Shown in pieces: positions 43,812 to 52,200 of a stretch of 64,000 bases of DNA. The notes beneath the pieces were generated by a model. It had not been told where the DNA came from and did no database searches. It worked only from the letters and a program-made list of their open reading frames with translations. Source of the stretch: Paenibacillus methanolicus (GTDB lineage: Bacteria > Bacillota > Bacilli > Paenibacillales > Paenibacillaceae); the NCBI RefSeq assembly GCF_008124765.1, contig NZ_VNHS01000001.1, forward strand, positions 310,001 to 374,000. The letters run 5' to 3'. A program made the translations under genes and the position numbers. Every line of letters begins with the position of its first letter. Positions within the stretch are counted from its first letter, which is position 1.

Positions 43812-44096
43812 CTACGGCTGCGACATGGCTTCCGATACTTGCTTCATCCATTCTACGGCGAGCAGTCCGTGACCAGCCGGCGTCGGGTGGAAGCCGTCCC
43901 ACAGCCAGTATTCCGGCGGCGACAGCTTGGCGGCTTCTTCGAACGGCTGCTGCAGGCGAACGAACGCGCAACCCCTCAATGCGGCAAGGCGCCTGACGAT
44001 CTGCTGGCGCTCCCGGATACCCTCGCGCCATGCTTCCCAGTTCGCCTGGACTTGGACGACCGGAAGGATGAACGGCTCGTACAATGGGCTTCGCCC
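43812..44096 (-). pseudogene. Truncated SGNH/GDSL hydrolase, C-terminal part only
   Basis: About 90 residues match the end of an SGNH hydrolase: a YEPFILPV strand, an arginine-rich helix (IRERQQIVRRLAALRG) and the catalytic Asp-x-x-His motif within WDGFHPTPAGHGLL. The nucleophile serine block and the oxyanion Gly and Asn blocks, which should lie at higher coordinates, are missing; the frame meets a stop at 44097-44099 and then the repeat region begins. The remnant therefore looks like a gene broken by arrival or expansion of the neighbouring repeat. A TTG at 44084 could start a short peptide but not a working enzyme. Confidence 0.78.
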
Positions 44097-44139
44097 TTAG
44101 AGAACCCGTTCTTTTCACCCTCGCCCTTTCCCTCCAACG

Positions 44140-44367
44140 CAATGCTGTCAGGTTAAGGAAAAACGTCCTCTGAAGCCACCTGGGACCTATAGTTGCCAGA
44201 CTTAAGTCTAAGGACGGTCTATAAAACTCACTGAAGCTTTGTCCGTCAGGACAAAAGCGTGCCCCGCTCAAACCCAATCGCCGACCACGAACAAGTGCGC
44301 CAGCACGAAGAAGGGAGTCCTTAGCGTTTTCAAAGGAAAACGCACTTCGGAAGCATACGATTGGGCA
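44140..44367. repeat. Structured intergenic repeat, copy 1
   Basis: This copy starts at AATGCTGTCAGGTTAAGGAA and ends at CGATTGGGCA. It matches copy 2 (44437-44669) over most of its length. It contains several hairpins: GCTTTGTCC-GTCA-GGACAAAAGC, GTGC-GCCA-GCAC and GCGTTTTC-AAAG-GAAAACGC. A GGACG/CGTCC long-range pair brackets an AGACTTAAGTCT palindrome. Confidence 0.8.
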
Positions 44368-44415
44368 AAGTCCTGAGCGCTTTCCAACGGAAAGCGCACT
44401 TCGGAAGCATAGGCA
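44368..44415. repeat. Partial third copy of the repeat's terminal hairpin
   Basis: AGTCCTGAGCGC... to ...CTTCGGAAGCATA repeats the end of the unit. Its stem is GCGCTTTCC/GGAAAGCGC in place of GCGTTTTC/GAAAACGC, so both arms have changed together and pairing is kept. Confidence 0.7.
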
Positions 44416-44436
44416 TTGGTTACCCTCGGCGGAGGG

Positions 44437-44669
44437 CAATGCTGTAAGGTTAAGGAAAAACGTCCGATGAAGCCAACAAGGGCCTATAGTTGACAGGCTT
44501 AAGTCGTAGGACGGACTTCAAAACCTACTGAAGCTTTGTCCGTGAGGACAAAAGCGTGCCCCGCTCAATCCCACTCCGCCGACCGCGAACAAGTGCGTCA
44601 GCACGAAAAAGGGAGTCCTGAGCGTTTTCAAAGGAAGGAAAACGCACTTCGGAAGCATACGATTGGGCA
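44437..44669. repeat. Structured intergenic repeat, copy 2
   Basis: This copy is in the same orientation as copy 1, offset by 297 bases. The loop of one hairpin differs (GTGA for GTCA) while its stem is unchanged, and GTGC-GTCA-GCAC keeps its stem. The following bases to about 44710 are a C- and G-rich stretch (CCCCTCAGCGGAGGGG), a further small hairpin. Confidence 0.8.
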
Positions 44670-44819
44670 GCGCCCTTTGGTTCCCCTCAGCGGAGGGGGA
44701 TGGGGGAGGGAGCAATACGCGCCCGACTGTCAAAGCGCCGGAAGGCGTCTCTGCCAAAGATCGTGGGATCGTGGCATTCGCGAGGGATTTTGGCATATCG
44801 TCGCGGCGGCGCGGTCTTC

Positions 44820-44825
44820 TATAAT
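44820..44825 (+). promoter_or_regulatory. -10 element (TATAAT) upstream of importer 3
   Basis: A consensus TATAAT lies 75 bases before the first permease gene. The nearest good -35 (TTGGCA, 44790-44795) is 24 bases away, too far for a normal promoter, so activation by the AraC-type regulator of pair 3 is likely. Confidence 0.4.
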
Positions 44826-44900
44826 GAGCCTATCACCATATTGAAAGCGCATTCTTAGCAAGTTGGGATAAGCGCAATAAGGAAAGGAGTTGGACATTCG

Positions 44901-45836
44901 ATGCGTTCCCGGCAAGCGGCACCCGGACGTTCGTTCGCCAAGCGATTCTGGCTGCAGCGTTATCTGATGCTCCTGACGCTTCCGGCCGTGGCCTGGATGA
45001 TCGTCTTCAACTATATCCCGATGTACGGCATCGTGATCGCGTTCCAGGAGTACACCCCGTTCCAAGGTTTTCTGCACAGCCCTTGGATCGGCCTCGCGAA
45101 TTTTCGCGAGCTATTCAACGATCCGACCTTTACCCAGTCGCTGTCCAACACGTTCAAAATCAGCATCGCCAAGCTGGTGTTCGGCTTCCCGGCCCCGATC
45201 TTGCTGGCGCTGCTGCTGAACGAGCTCGTCTACAAGCGGTTCAAGCGGATCGTGCAGTCGCTCACGTATTTGCCGCATTTCGTCTCGTGGGTGCTCGTCG
45301 TCGGGTTCATGTACACGCTGCTCGACCCGGATACGGGCGTCATCACGCGCATGCTGGAGACGCTCGGCTTGATCGGCCCGGATACGATGCTGATGGGCGA
45401 CGAGAAGGCGTTCTTGCCGTTGGTCGTATTCACCGAGGTATGGAAGAATATCGGCTGGAACTCGATCATCTATCTCGCCGCGATCGCGGGCATCGATCCG
45501 CAGCTGTACGAGGCGGGCGTCATGGACGGCGCGAACCGGTTCCAGCGGATCTGGCACATTACGCTTCCCGCGCTCAAGCCGACGATCGTCATTTTGCTCA
45601 TCCTCTCCATCGGCGGTTTGATCAACTCGAATTTCGATCAAATGTACCTGATGCAGAACTCGATGACGCAGGATGCGGCCAACGTCCTGTCCGTCTACTC
45701 GTACGAAATGGGGCTGGTGCTCGGCAGATTCTCGTATGGCACGGCGGTCGGCGTCTTCCAGTCGGTCGTGGCGTTCATCCTCATGTACGCGGCGAATTAC
45801 GGTTCCCGTAAGCTAACCAAGGAAAGCTTGTTCTAG
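44901..45836 (+). CDS. ABC transporter permease, LplB type (importer 3)
   Basis: This 311-residue protein has six membrane segments and the features of LplB permeases: the N-terminal RYLMLLTLPAVAWMIVFNYI region, FQEYTPFQG, LTYLPHFVSWV and an EAA loop with EAGVMDGANRFQRIWHITLP. LplB/YtcP-type permeases usually move oligosaccharides. The start follows AAGGAAAGGAG. It is the first gene of the unit, with the binding-protein gene last, the usual order in lpl-like operons. It ends 18 bases before its partner. Confidence 0.93.
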   Translation: MRSRQAAPGRSFAKRFWLQRYLMLLTLPAVAWMIVFNYIPMYGIVIAFQEYTPFQGFLHSPWIGLANFRELFNDPTFTQSLSNTFKISIAKLVFGFPAPILLALLLNELVYKRFKRIVQSLTYLPHFVSWVLVVGFMYTLLDPDTGVITRMLETLGLIGPDTMLMGDEKAFLPLVVFTEVWKNIGWNSIIYLAAIAGIDPQLYEAGVMDGANRFQRIWHITLPALKPTIVILLILSIGGLINSNFDQMYLMQNSMTQDAANVLSVYSYEMGLVLGRFSYGTAVGVFQSVVAFILMYAANYGSRKLTKESLF

Positions 45837-45854
45837 AAGGAGGTCGCGGCAATC

Positions 45855-46733
45855 ATGTTCGCCTATAACCGCAGCATCGGGGAGCGAAGCTTCGACTGGC
45901 TCAACGCGCTGCTTATGATCGGGCTTTGCGTCGTTACGCTGTACCCGTTCTACAATATCGTCATTACGTCGTTCAACGATCCGACCGATGCGGCGCGCGG
46001 GGGCATCACGCTCTGGCCTCGCCAATTTTCGATCGATAATTACAAAATGGTGTTCCAGGACGAAGGCATCATCCGCGCATTCATCGTCACGATCGCCCGG
46101 ACCGTCATCGGCACGGCGACGGCGGTGCTCTTCACGGCGGCTTTCGCCTACGGCGTGTCCAAGAACGAGCTTATGGGACGCAAAGCTTTCCTGCTAATGG
46201 CGATCTTCACGATGTATTTCAGCGGCGGCATCATTCCGTATTACCTGCTCGTCGCCAAGTATTTGCACCTGAAGGGGAGTTTCCTGGCTTACATCATTCC
46301 GAATCTGTTCAACGTCTTCAACGCCATCATCATGTTGACGTTCTTCAAGGGGCTGCCGAAGGAAATCGAGGAATCGGCCAAAATCGACGGCGCGAACGAG
46401 CTTCGCATCTTCTGGCAGCTCGTGCTCCCGGTCTCCAAGCCGGTGCTCGCCACGGTCGCGCTGTATAACGCCGTGTTTCACTGGAATTCGTGGTATGACG
46501 CGATGCTGTTCGGCAGCGAGAAACTCGTGACGCTCCAGCAAATTTTGATGCAGATTATCAGCTCCAACAGCAACGTCAGCCTGGCCGCCAGCAATCTCGG
46601 TCTCGGGAGCGTGACGGCGGCATCGCTGAAGCTGGCGACGATGGTCATCACGACCGTGCCGATCGTGCTCACGTATCCGTTCGTGCAGAAATATTTCGTC
46701 CAAGGGGTGATGATCGGTTCCGTGAAAGGATAA
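45855..46733 (+). CDS. ABC transporter permease, LplC/YtcP type (importer 3)
   Basis: This 292-residue protein has six membrane segments, an EAA loop (ESAKIDGANELRIFWQLVLP) and the ending QGVMIGSVKG typical of YtcP-type permeases. The start follows AGAAGGAGG. It pairs with the preceding permease. The gap of 80 bases before the binding-protein gene shows no terminator. Confidence 0.93.
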   Translation: MFAYNRSIGERSFDWLNALLMIGLCVVTLYPFYNIVITSFNDPTDAARGGITLWPRQFSIDNYKMVFQDEGIIRAFIVTIARTVIGTATAVLFTAAFAYGVSKNELMGRKAFLLMAIFTMYFSGGIIPYYLLVAKYLHLKGSFLAYIIPNLFNVFNAIIMLTFFKGLPKEIEESAKIDGANELRIFWQLVLPVSKPVLATVALYNAVFHWNSWYDAMLFGSEKLVTLQQILMQIISSNSNVSLAASNLGLGSVTAASLKLATMVITTVPIVLTYPFVQKYFVQGVMIGSVKG

Positions 46734-46813
46734 CCGCCGCTGGCGGCAATTGATGTACGGCAAGTCTTGGAGCGAACAATAGCAATGTTTAATACATAGG
46801 GGAGGTTCTATAT

Positions 46814-48541
46814 ATGATCGGTACACGCTGGAAGCAAGCTGCTTGTATGACCGTCGCGCTGGCCGTGCTGGCGGGCTGCAGCTCGAACACGAATACGAAC
46901 ACGAACGCGAATACGCAGGAGGCTGCGACTACCGGGAACAACGCGGCGGGCAAAGAGGCGAATAACGCGACGGCCGAAGGTACGACCACCGAAGCCGGCG
47001 GACCGTCGTGGAAGCAGGATACGTCGCCGTTCACCTTCACGCAATATTTCTACGGCAACTGGGCATCCAATTATTTGTGGAAAGACCAGTTCGCGATGAA
47101 GCTCGTCACGGAGAAGACCGGCGTGACGATCGATCGCAAGCTGGCAACCGGCAGCGACGACGATTATCTCAACACGATGATCGCTTCCGGCGACCTGCCG
47201 GACACGATCATGCTGGATTGGAACAACCCGGCGGTGTCGAAGCTGATCAAGAACGGCATGGTCTACTCCATCGACGAGCTGATCGAGAATTACGCGCCGG
47301 ACTTGAAAGGAATGCTCGACGAGGAAATGGTCAAATACCATTCCGTCGACGGAAAGCTATGGTACCTGCCCAACTACTTCGAGACGAAGGAGCGGCTGAC
47401 GAGCGGCGTGCCGATCACGCCGATCCGTCCATGGTTCATTCGCAAGGACATCTACGAGGCGATCGGCAGTCCGAAGATCGAGACGACCGACGATCTGCTC
47501 GCCGCGCTCAAGCAGGCCAAGGCGAAGTTCCCGGACGTCAGCCCGGTCGGCGTCGAATTCTTCGACGTCGCGAAGAACGGCTTCGAGGGCAGTTTGTCCA
47601 TGGATTATCTCATCTACTCGTTCGCGCCGCAGCTGCTGGAAGAGCGGATCAAGGACGATCAGAAGATCGTCGAATATCCAATGCGCAACAAAGGTTTCAT
47701 CGACGCCTTCCGCTACATGAATACGCTCAGCCGCGAGGGGCTGTTCGATCCGCAGCTGCTCATCTACAAGCAGGAGCAGTACGAGGAGAAGCTGTACGGC
47801 GCGCAGTACGCGGTGGCGTCGCAGTTCATGGACGGCATGTACACCCGCTACAATCCGAAGATCGAGAGCACGCTCGGCGCGGAGAAGAAGTACGACATCC
47901 TGGGCGGCATCAAGGCGAACGGACAGACGCCGCGCTATCCGGCTTCCCGTCTGATGGGCTGGCAGGGCTTCTTCGTGACGAAGAAAGCGAAGAACCCGGA
48001 GCGCATCATCCGGTTCGCCGAATACGCGTGGTCGGATGAAGGACAGCTTGATTTCTTGTACGGCAAGGAAGGCGAGACGTATGAGCTGGTAGACGGCCTG
48101 CCGCAATACAAGCCGGAAGTGCGCGATCTGATGCTGAAGGATAACAACGCCTGGTACGCCAAATACGGCCTTACGGCGTCCACGCTGCTGTGGCGTTCCG
48201 GCAAGACGATCGATGCCGCGGCGACGCGCGACTTCAAGAAAGATCAGCCGGAGCAGTTCGAAGCGAAGAAGCTGCTGGAGAAGTTCAACTACGACGTCTA
48301 TCCGCTCGGCATGGAGAATCTCGAGCCGGAGGGGTCCACGTCCGAAGGCGTCATCAACGTGAAGGTGAAGGATCTGTGGAACAAGACGATTCCGAAGCTC
48401 GTGCTCGCGAAATCGGATGAGGAGTTCGACGGCGTGTACGCCGATTTCATCGCCCAGATGGATAAGGTCGGCGCGGCGAACGTCGAGAAGGTCATGTATG
48501 AGCGCCACCTGGAAGATTTGAAGAAGAAGGGTATTCAATAA
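46814..48541 (+). CDS. Extracellular solute-binding lipoprotein, LipO type (importer 3)
   Basis: This 575-residue protein has a lipoprotein signal peptide (LAGC, Cys22), an asparagine/threonine linker of alternating NT residues and a large family 1 fold typical of LipO-like proteins (about 500-580 residues). Landmarks are FTFTQYFYGNW, DDYLNTMIASGDLPDTIML, YLPNYFETKE and RIIRFAEYAWSDEGQLDFLYG in part. It would bind an oligosaccharide longer than that of importers 1, 2 and 4. The start follows GGGGAGG. A strong terminator follows, ending the operon. Confidence 0.93.
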   Translation: MIGTRWKQAACMTVALAVLAGCSSNTNTNTNANTQEAATTGNNAAGKEANNATAEGTTTEAGGPSWKQDTSPFTFTQYFYGNWASNYLWKDQFAMKLVTEKTGVTIDRKLATGSDDDYLNTMIASGDLPDTIMLDWNNPAVSKLIKNGMVYSIDELIENYAPDLKGMLDEEMVKYHSVDGKLWYLPNYFETKERLTSGVPITPIRPWFIRKDIYEAIGSPKIETTDDLLAALKQAKAKFPDVSPVGVEFFDVAKNGFEGSLSMDYLIYSFAPQLLEERIKDDQKIVEYPMRNKGFIDAFRYMNTLSREGLFDPQLLIYKQEQYEEKLYGAQYAVASQFMDGMYTRYNPKIESTLGAEKKYDILGGIKANGQTPRYPASRLMGWQGFFVTKKAKNPERIIRFAEYAWSDEGQLDFLYGKEGETYELVDGLPQYKPEVRDLMLKDNNAWYAKYGLTASTLLWRSGKTIDAAATRDFKKDQPEQFEAKKLLEKFNYDVYPLGMENLEPEGSTSEGVINVKVKDLWNKTIPKLVLAKSDEEFDGVYADFIAQMDKVGAANVEKVMYERHLEDLKKKGIQ

Positions 48542-48554
48542 CAGCCGCGCCAAT

Positions 48555-48596
48555 AACCCGTCTCTTGTCGCCGCGAGCGAAGAGGCGGGTTTCTTG
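48555..48596 (+). terminator. Rho-independent terminator after importer 3
   Basis: AACCCGTCTCTT pairs with AAGAGGCGGGTT (one wobble) and is followed by TCTTG. Confidence 0.75.
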
Positions 48597-48785
48597 CCTA
48601 TTGCGGACATGTTCGGCATTCGCTGCTGCCGCGTCTTGGCTTGCAGGTTTAGTCGCATGTCGCGATCGCGTCAACATTTTCGACTACGAATGTCAATCCA
48701 ATGCGTTCGTTCTGCTCGTTGGCAACTGTTACAATCGCATGTGAACGATTTCGAAGCTATCGCAAAGCAAGGAGGCGACGATACG

Positions 48786-49691
48786 ATGACTTTCGTCACC
48801 GAAGCGCATGCATTTTATCCCGAATACCGCCATATGACCGCCGTTCGCGACGACAATCCGTTTGAAGCGGGCACGGTTTACGCTCAGACCTATCGTCTCG
48901 TGCTCGTATCGGGCGGGAGCGGACTGATGCGGATGAACGGGAAGCTATACCCGCTGCTCGCGCCGTCGATCATTTGCTTGAACGAGCAAGACGAGGCGCT
49001 GCTCGTATCGGGCGGCGAGCCTAGGACGCTGACGGTTTATTTTCATCCGGCCGCCATCAACAAGCAGTTTCAGCTTGGTATGCCCGAATCGCCGGACATG
49101 TCGTTGACCGACTTTCAGGATCTATGGTGCCTGGATCCGTTTCGAGACCGAACCGAAGCGGGAGCAGCACCTTGCCGCATCGGAATGGATGTCGATACGG
49201 CCAGATTCGCGGGGAAGCTGATTGAAGAGATGCGCGTCAACCTCATCCGTCAGCCGGACGCGCAGTGGCCATGCCGAAGCCGATCCTTGCTCATGGAGCT
49301 GTTGTTTCTCGTCCGCCGGCTGCTCGCTTCAGGCGGTGAGCAGCCGGATGCGGCGCTGCCGGAGGAAGCTACCGGACTGGCGCCGATGCTGGCCTATTTA
49401 CACGCGCATTACCGCGCCAAGGTCAAGCTTGAAGAGCTCGCGCAGCGTTTTCATACGAACCGGACGACGTTGAACGAGCGGTTCAAAGCCTCGACCGGAC
49501 GATCGGTGATGGCTTATTTGAACGATATTCGCATGCAGAACGCCGGCATGATGCTGCGCAACACGCGACTGCCCGTGGAAGAGATCATGTTCGCCGTCGG
49601 CATGCGGGACCATGCGCATTTCGCGCGGACGTTTCGCAAACATGCCGGCTATTCGCCGTCCGAATACCGCAGCCGATTTTGCACGATGTAA
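48786..49691 (+). CDS. AraC family transcriptional regulator with cupin-like N-terminal domain
   Basis: This 301-residue protein has a beta-rich ligand-binding domain at residues 1-150 (RLVLVSGGSGLMRMNGKLYPL in part) and an AraC DNA-binding domain at 200-300 (LEELAQRFHTNRTTLNERFKA in part, PVEEIMFAVGMRDHAHFARTF in part). It would activate target genes on binding a small ligand such as a sugar. The start at 48786 follows AAGGAGG with ten-base spacing; a longer frame begins at 48594 in the region after the terminator and is not supported. It may control the flanking genes, but no operator is evident. Confidence 0.9.
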   Translation: MTFVTEAHAFYPEYRHMTAVRDDNPFEAGTVYAQTYRLVLVSGGSGLMRMNGKLYPLLAPSIICLNEQDEALLVSGGEPRTLTVYFHPAAINKQFQLGMPESPDMSLTDFQDLWCLDPFRDRTEAGAAPCRIGMDVDTARFAGKLIEEMRVNLIRQPDAQWPCRSRSLLMELLFLVRRLLASGGEQPDAALPEEATGLAPMLAYLHAHYRAKVKLEELAQRFHTNRTTLNERFKASTGRSVMAYLNDIRMQNAGMMLRNTRLPVEEIMFAVGMRDHAHFARTFRKHAGYSPSEYRSRFCTM

Positions 49692-49752
49692 TTCTCTTGG
49701 CATCGTTTCCGGCGTTGCTGCAGATTCTCTGGTTGTTCCTGCGGATGCGCAC

Positions 49753-49781
49753 TGTTTTCGCGGCCGGCCCAATCCTATACT
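49753..49781 (+). promoter_or_regulatory. Promoter for the metallo-hydrolase lipoprotein gene
   Basis: TGTTTT (49753-49758) and TATACT (49776-49781) are separated by 17 bases, 30 bases before the start codon. Confidence 0.45.
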
Positions 49782-49810
49782 GGATGAATAACAGGAGGGA
49801 TGAACGTCGT

Positions 49811-50665
49811 ATGGCCAATCATTGGAAACAAATGTTGGGAGTCTGTCTTGCCGCATGCGTCTTGCTTCAAGGTTGCGCGAGCAACGCTGGGCGGACGCAA
49901 CCTGGGGCCGATATCGAGGAGAAGAAGGAGGCGGCGCCTCGCGCGACGGCTGCGAAGCCGGACGTGGAGACCATATGGGACGAAGAAGCGCTGCGCAACG
50001 ACACGGGCAAAATCGTTATCAAGAGCTTGACGAACGCCAAGACCGGCGCTTACCACGCAACCGTCGCGGTGATATCGAAATCGGGGACGGCCGTCATCGC
50101 GGACCCGTATTCGATCCCGATGCAGGACGGCATCCCGTTAGCCGATCTTGTCACCATTAGCCATCGTCATCCGGATCATATCGATGCGAAGTTCCTTCAG
50201 AAGACAAAGGCGAAGCTGTCGGTCGCCGGAGCGGGCGAGAGCTTCATTGTCGGCGATATGGCCGTCACCAGCGTGCCGGCGGCCCATGATTCGAATTTTG
50301 ACCCCGCCAAGCCGACCAACACGATCTATATCTACGAGACGGACGGCGTGCGCATCGCGCATTTGGGCGATCTGGGGCAGGACGAGCTAACGGACGAGCA
50401 GCTCCAATCGATCGGCCGGGTAGACATCGTTTTCACGGCGCTCGATGGACTGTCGCAGTACGGACGATCGGCAGAGAAGAGCATCCAAGCGCTTCAACAG
50501 CTGCATCCGGCGGTGATCGCCGCTACCCATTACGAAGCAAGCGTGGTGGAGGCCGTGCTCGATGCGCTGCAAATTTCGGAGAAAGCCGAGTTGGAGGAGC
50601 TAGCCATCGACCGAGCGGATATCGAACGGCTCGACGACAAGCAGCTGTACGTGATGCTCAAGTAA
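49811..50665 (+). CDS. MBL-fold metallo-hydrolase lipoprotein
   Basis: This 284-residue protein has a lipoprotein signal peptide (LLQGC, Cys22), a charged linker and a metallo-beta-lactamase fold with the metal motif SHRHPDHID, followed by AAHDS and DLGQDEL and a late histidine ATHYEAS. It resembles UlaG/RomA-like members that hydrolyse phosphodiesters or esters. As a lipoprotein it would act outside the membrane. The start at 49811 follows AGGAGGG at eleven-base spacing, which is wide; an ATG at 49800 in another frame is nearer but gives no known protein. Confidence 0.87.
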   Translation: MANHWKQMLGVCLAACVLLQGCASNAGRTQPGADIEEKKEAAPRATAAKPDVETIWDEEALRNDTGKIVIKSLTNAKTGAYHATVAVISKSGTAVIADPYSIPMQDGIPLADLVTISHRHPDHIDAKFLQKTKAKLSVAGAGESFIVGDMAVTSVPAAHDSNFDPAKPTNTIYIYETDGVRIAHLGDLGQDELTDEQLQSIGRVDIVFTALDGLSQYGRSAEKSIQALQQLHPAVIAATHYEASVVEAVLDALQISEKAELEELAIDRADIERLDDKQLYVMLK

Positions 50666-50701
50666 GCCTGTCAACAGGATCAGTCCGATAGTTCGCCGAA
50701 C

Positions 50702-50727
50702 AAGCCGCGCGGTTCGCGGCTTTTTTT
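50702..50727 (+). terminator. Rho-independent terminator
   Basis: AAGCCGCG pairs with CGCGGCTT around a 5-base loop, followed by a run of T. Confidence 0.88.
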
Positions 50728-50844
50728 GCGTGGAAATTTTACAATAAATAGGAAAATAGGTGACTGTCGCCATACGCCGGTTTCCGGTAATATGTGGAGG
50801 AGTTGACGGCCGCGACGGCAATAAGCGAAGGAGGTTATGCGGAA

Positions 50845-52026
50845 GTGAAGGAGTCGAAAGGCCGAATCCCGCTGCTTGACGTGCTGCGGGGCTTCGCGAT
50901 CATGGGGACGCTCGGCACGAACATCTGGATGTTCGCTCATCTTGGCAACGTGGATTATTTGTTTACGTACGCGCATAACGAATGGTGGGCATCCTTCGAT
51001 GTCCTGATTCGGTACATCGCGCTGTTCTTCGTGAACGGCAAGCTGTTAGGATTGCTGACGATCCTGTTCGGAGCGGGGCTGGCTCTGCAGTACGATAAGG
51101 CGCAGCGGTTGCGGACGAGATGGCCCGGTCCCTATCTCTTGACGGCGCTGTTCTTGATGCTCGAAGGCTTCCTGCATTACGCGTTCGTGATGGAATACGA
51201 TATCTTGATGAGCTACGCGCTTACGGCCATCCTTGTCGCATGGATCGTAAAAGGCGGAGCGCGCGCCATCAAGATCAGCATGTGGACGGCCGGCATCGTA
51301 CATGGGCTGCTCATGGCGCTGCTGTTCTTGTCTAGTCTTAGTCTGTACGTGAATGGCGACAGTCTGGCGGCAGACGGAGCGCTGATGACGGATGCCGTCT
51401 ACCGAAGCGGAACCTGGCTGGAGCAGATCCAATTCCGCTTGGCGAATTTTCTTCTTTTTCGCAGGGAAGCCATTCTCGTCTTGCCGCTCAATATCGTTCT
51501 CTTCCTCGCGGGATTCCGTCTCATGCGGGCAGGCGCGTTTCATCCCGACGAGAAAGGACGCTTGATCCGCCGCCGCATGCTTAGGCTCGGGCTGGGTCTG
51601 GGCATTCCGCTCAACTTGCTGATGTTCGTTCCGGGCGGGTTGTTCGATTTTCCGCTGCGGTATGTGTTCGCGCCTATACTCTCGATCGGCTATATCGCCG
51701 TGCTGGCGCGATTGTCGGAACGATTCGGCCGCTGGGCGATCTGGCCGATGCTCGGGCGCGTCGGGAAGATGGCGCTGAGCTGCTACATCCTGCAGAACCT
51801 GCTCGCTTCGGTCGTCTTCTACGGATGGGGATTCGGCCTGGGCGGCGCACTCCACTCGGCGGGTACGGTTGCGGCGTGGCTGGCAATCTGCGTCATTCTC
51901 GTCGTATTCGCGAAGATATGGCTTCACGTCTTCAAGATCGGTCCCATGGAAGCCGTCCGGAAGTCGGTTGTCGGGCTGCTTGATCGCAAAGAAAAGAAAC
52001 GAGACTCGAATTCGATCTCTACCTAG
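50845..52026 (+). CDS. DUF418 domain-containing membrane protein
   Basis: This 393-residue protein has about eight to ten membrane segments and the DUF418 family signature: the N-terminal RIPLLDVLRGFAIMGTLGTN stretch, LLTILFGAGLALQYD, and the C-terminal GRVGKMALSCYILQNLLAS in part. The family is widespread and of unknown function. I choose the GTG at 50845 because GAAGGAGG lies about nine bases upstream; the GTG at 50794 lies in the promoter region without a site. It is monocistronic with a strong terminator. Confidence 0.9.
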   Translation: MKESKGRIPLLDVLRGFAIMGTLGTNIWMFAHLGNVDYLFTYAHNEWWASFDVLIRYIALFFVNGKLLGLLTILFGAGLALQYDKAQRLRTRWPGPYLLTALFLMLEGFLHYAFVMEYDILMSYALTAILVAWIVKGGARAIKISMWTAGIVHGLLMALLFLSSLSLYVNGDSLAADGALMTDAVYRSGTWLEQIQFRLANFLLFRREAILVLPLNIVLFLAGFRLMRAGAFHPDEKGRLIRRRMLRLGLGLGIPLNLLMFVPGGLFDFPLRYVFAPILSIGYIAVLARLSERFGRWAIWPMLGRVGKMALSCYILQNLLASVVFYGWGFGLGGALHSAGTVAAWLAICVILVVFAKIWLHVFKIGPMEAVRKSVVGLLDRKEKKRDSNSIST

Positions 52027-52036
52027 CAAGTTTGTC

Positions 52037-52062
52037 CGGCCGCTTCCGAGCGGCTTTTTTTT
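52037..52062 (+). terminator. Rho-independent terminator
   Basis: GCCGCT pairs with AGCGGC around TTCC-type loop bases and is followed by eight T residues. Confidence 0.85.
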
Positions 52063-52074
52063 ATTTCGGCAAGC

Positions 52075-52099
52075 AAAATGATACTTATAGTCCGTCGAC
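52075..52099 (+). repeat. 25-bp motif shared with the XRE promoter region (copy 2)
   Basis: These bases are identical to 38229-38253. This copy lies 101 bases before the P450 gene and just after the terminator of the DUF418 gene, so it belongs to the P450 promoter region. Confidence 0.6.
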
Positions 52100-52200
52100 C
52101 CCGGCCGCGTCCCGGAGTAACATAAACCCATGGTTTGGACGACACGGCGTAACATTCGCGGCACCGTGCACAGTCATAGCGAGAAGCGAGGAGAGTTTGC

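Noticed and set aside
44518-44796. Short minus-strand open frames within the structured repeats
   Set aside because: They share the same phrases in both copies because the DNA is repeated, and they vary at stem-preserving positions rather than by codon. I treat them as non-coding.
50794-50844. Longer start (GTG 50794) for the DUF418 protein
   Set aside because: It lacks a ribosome-binding site and adds residues outside the family; GTG 50845 has AAGGAGG at proper spacing.
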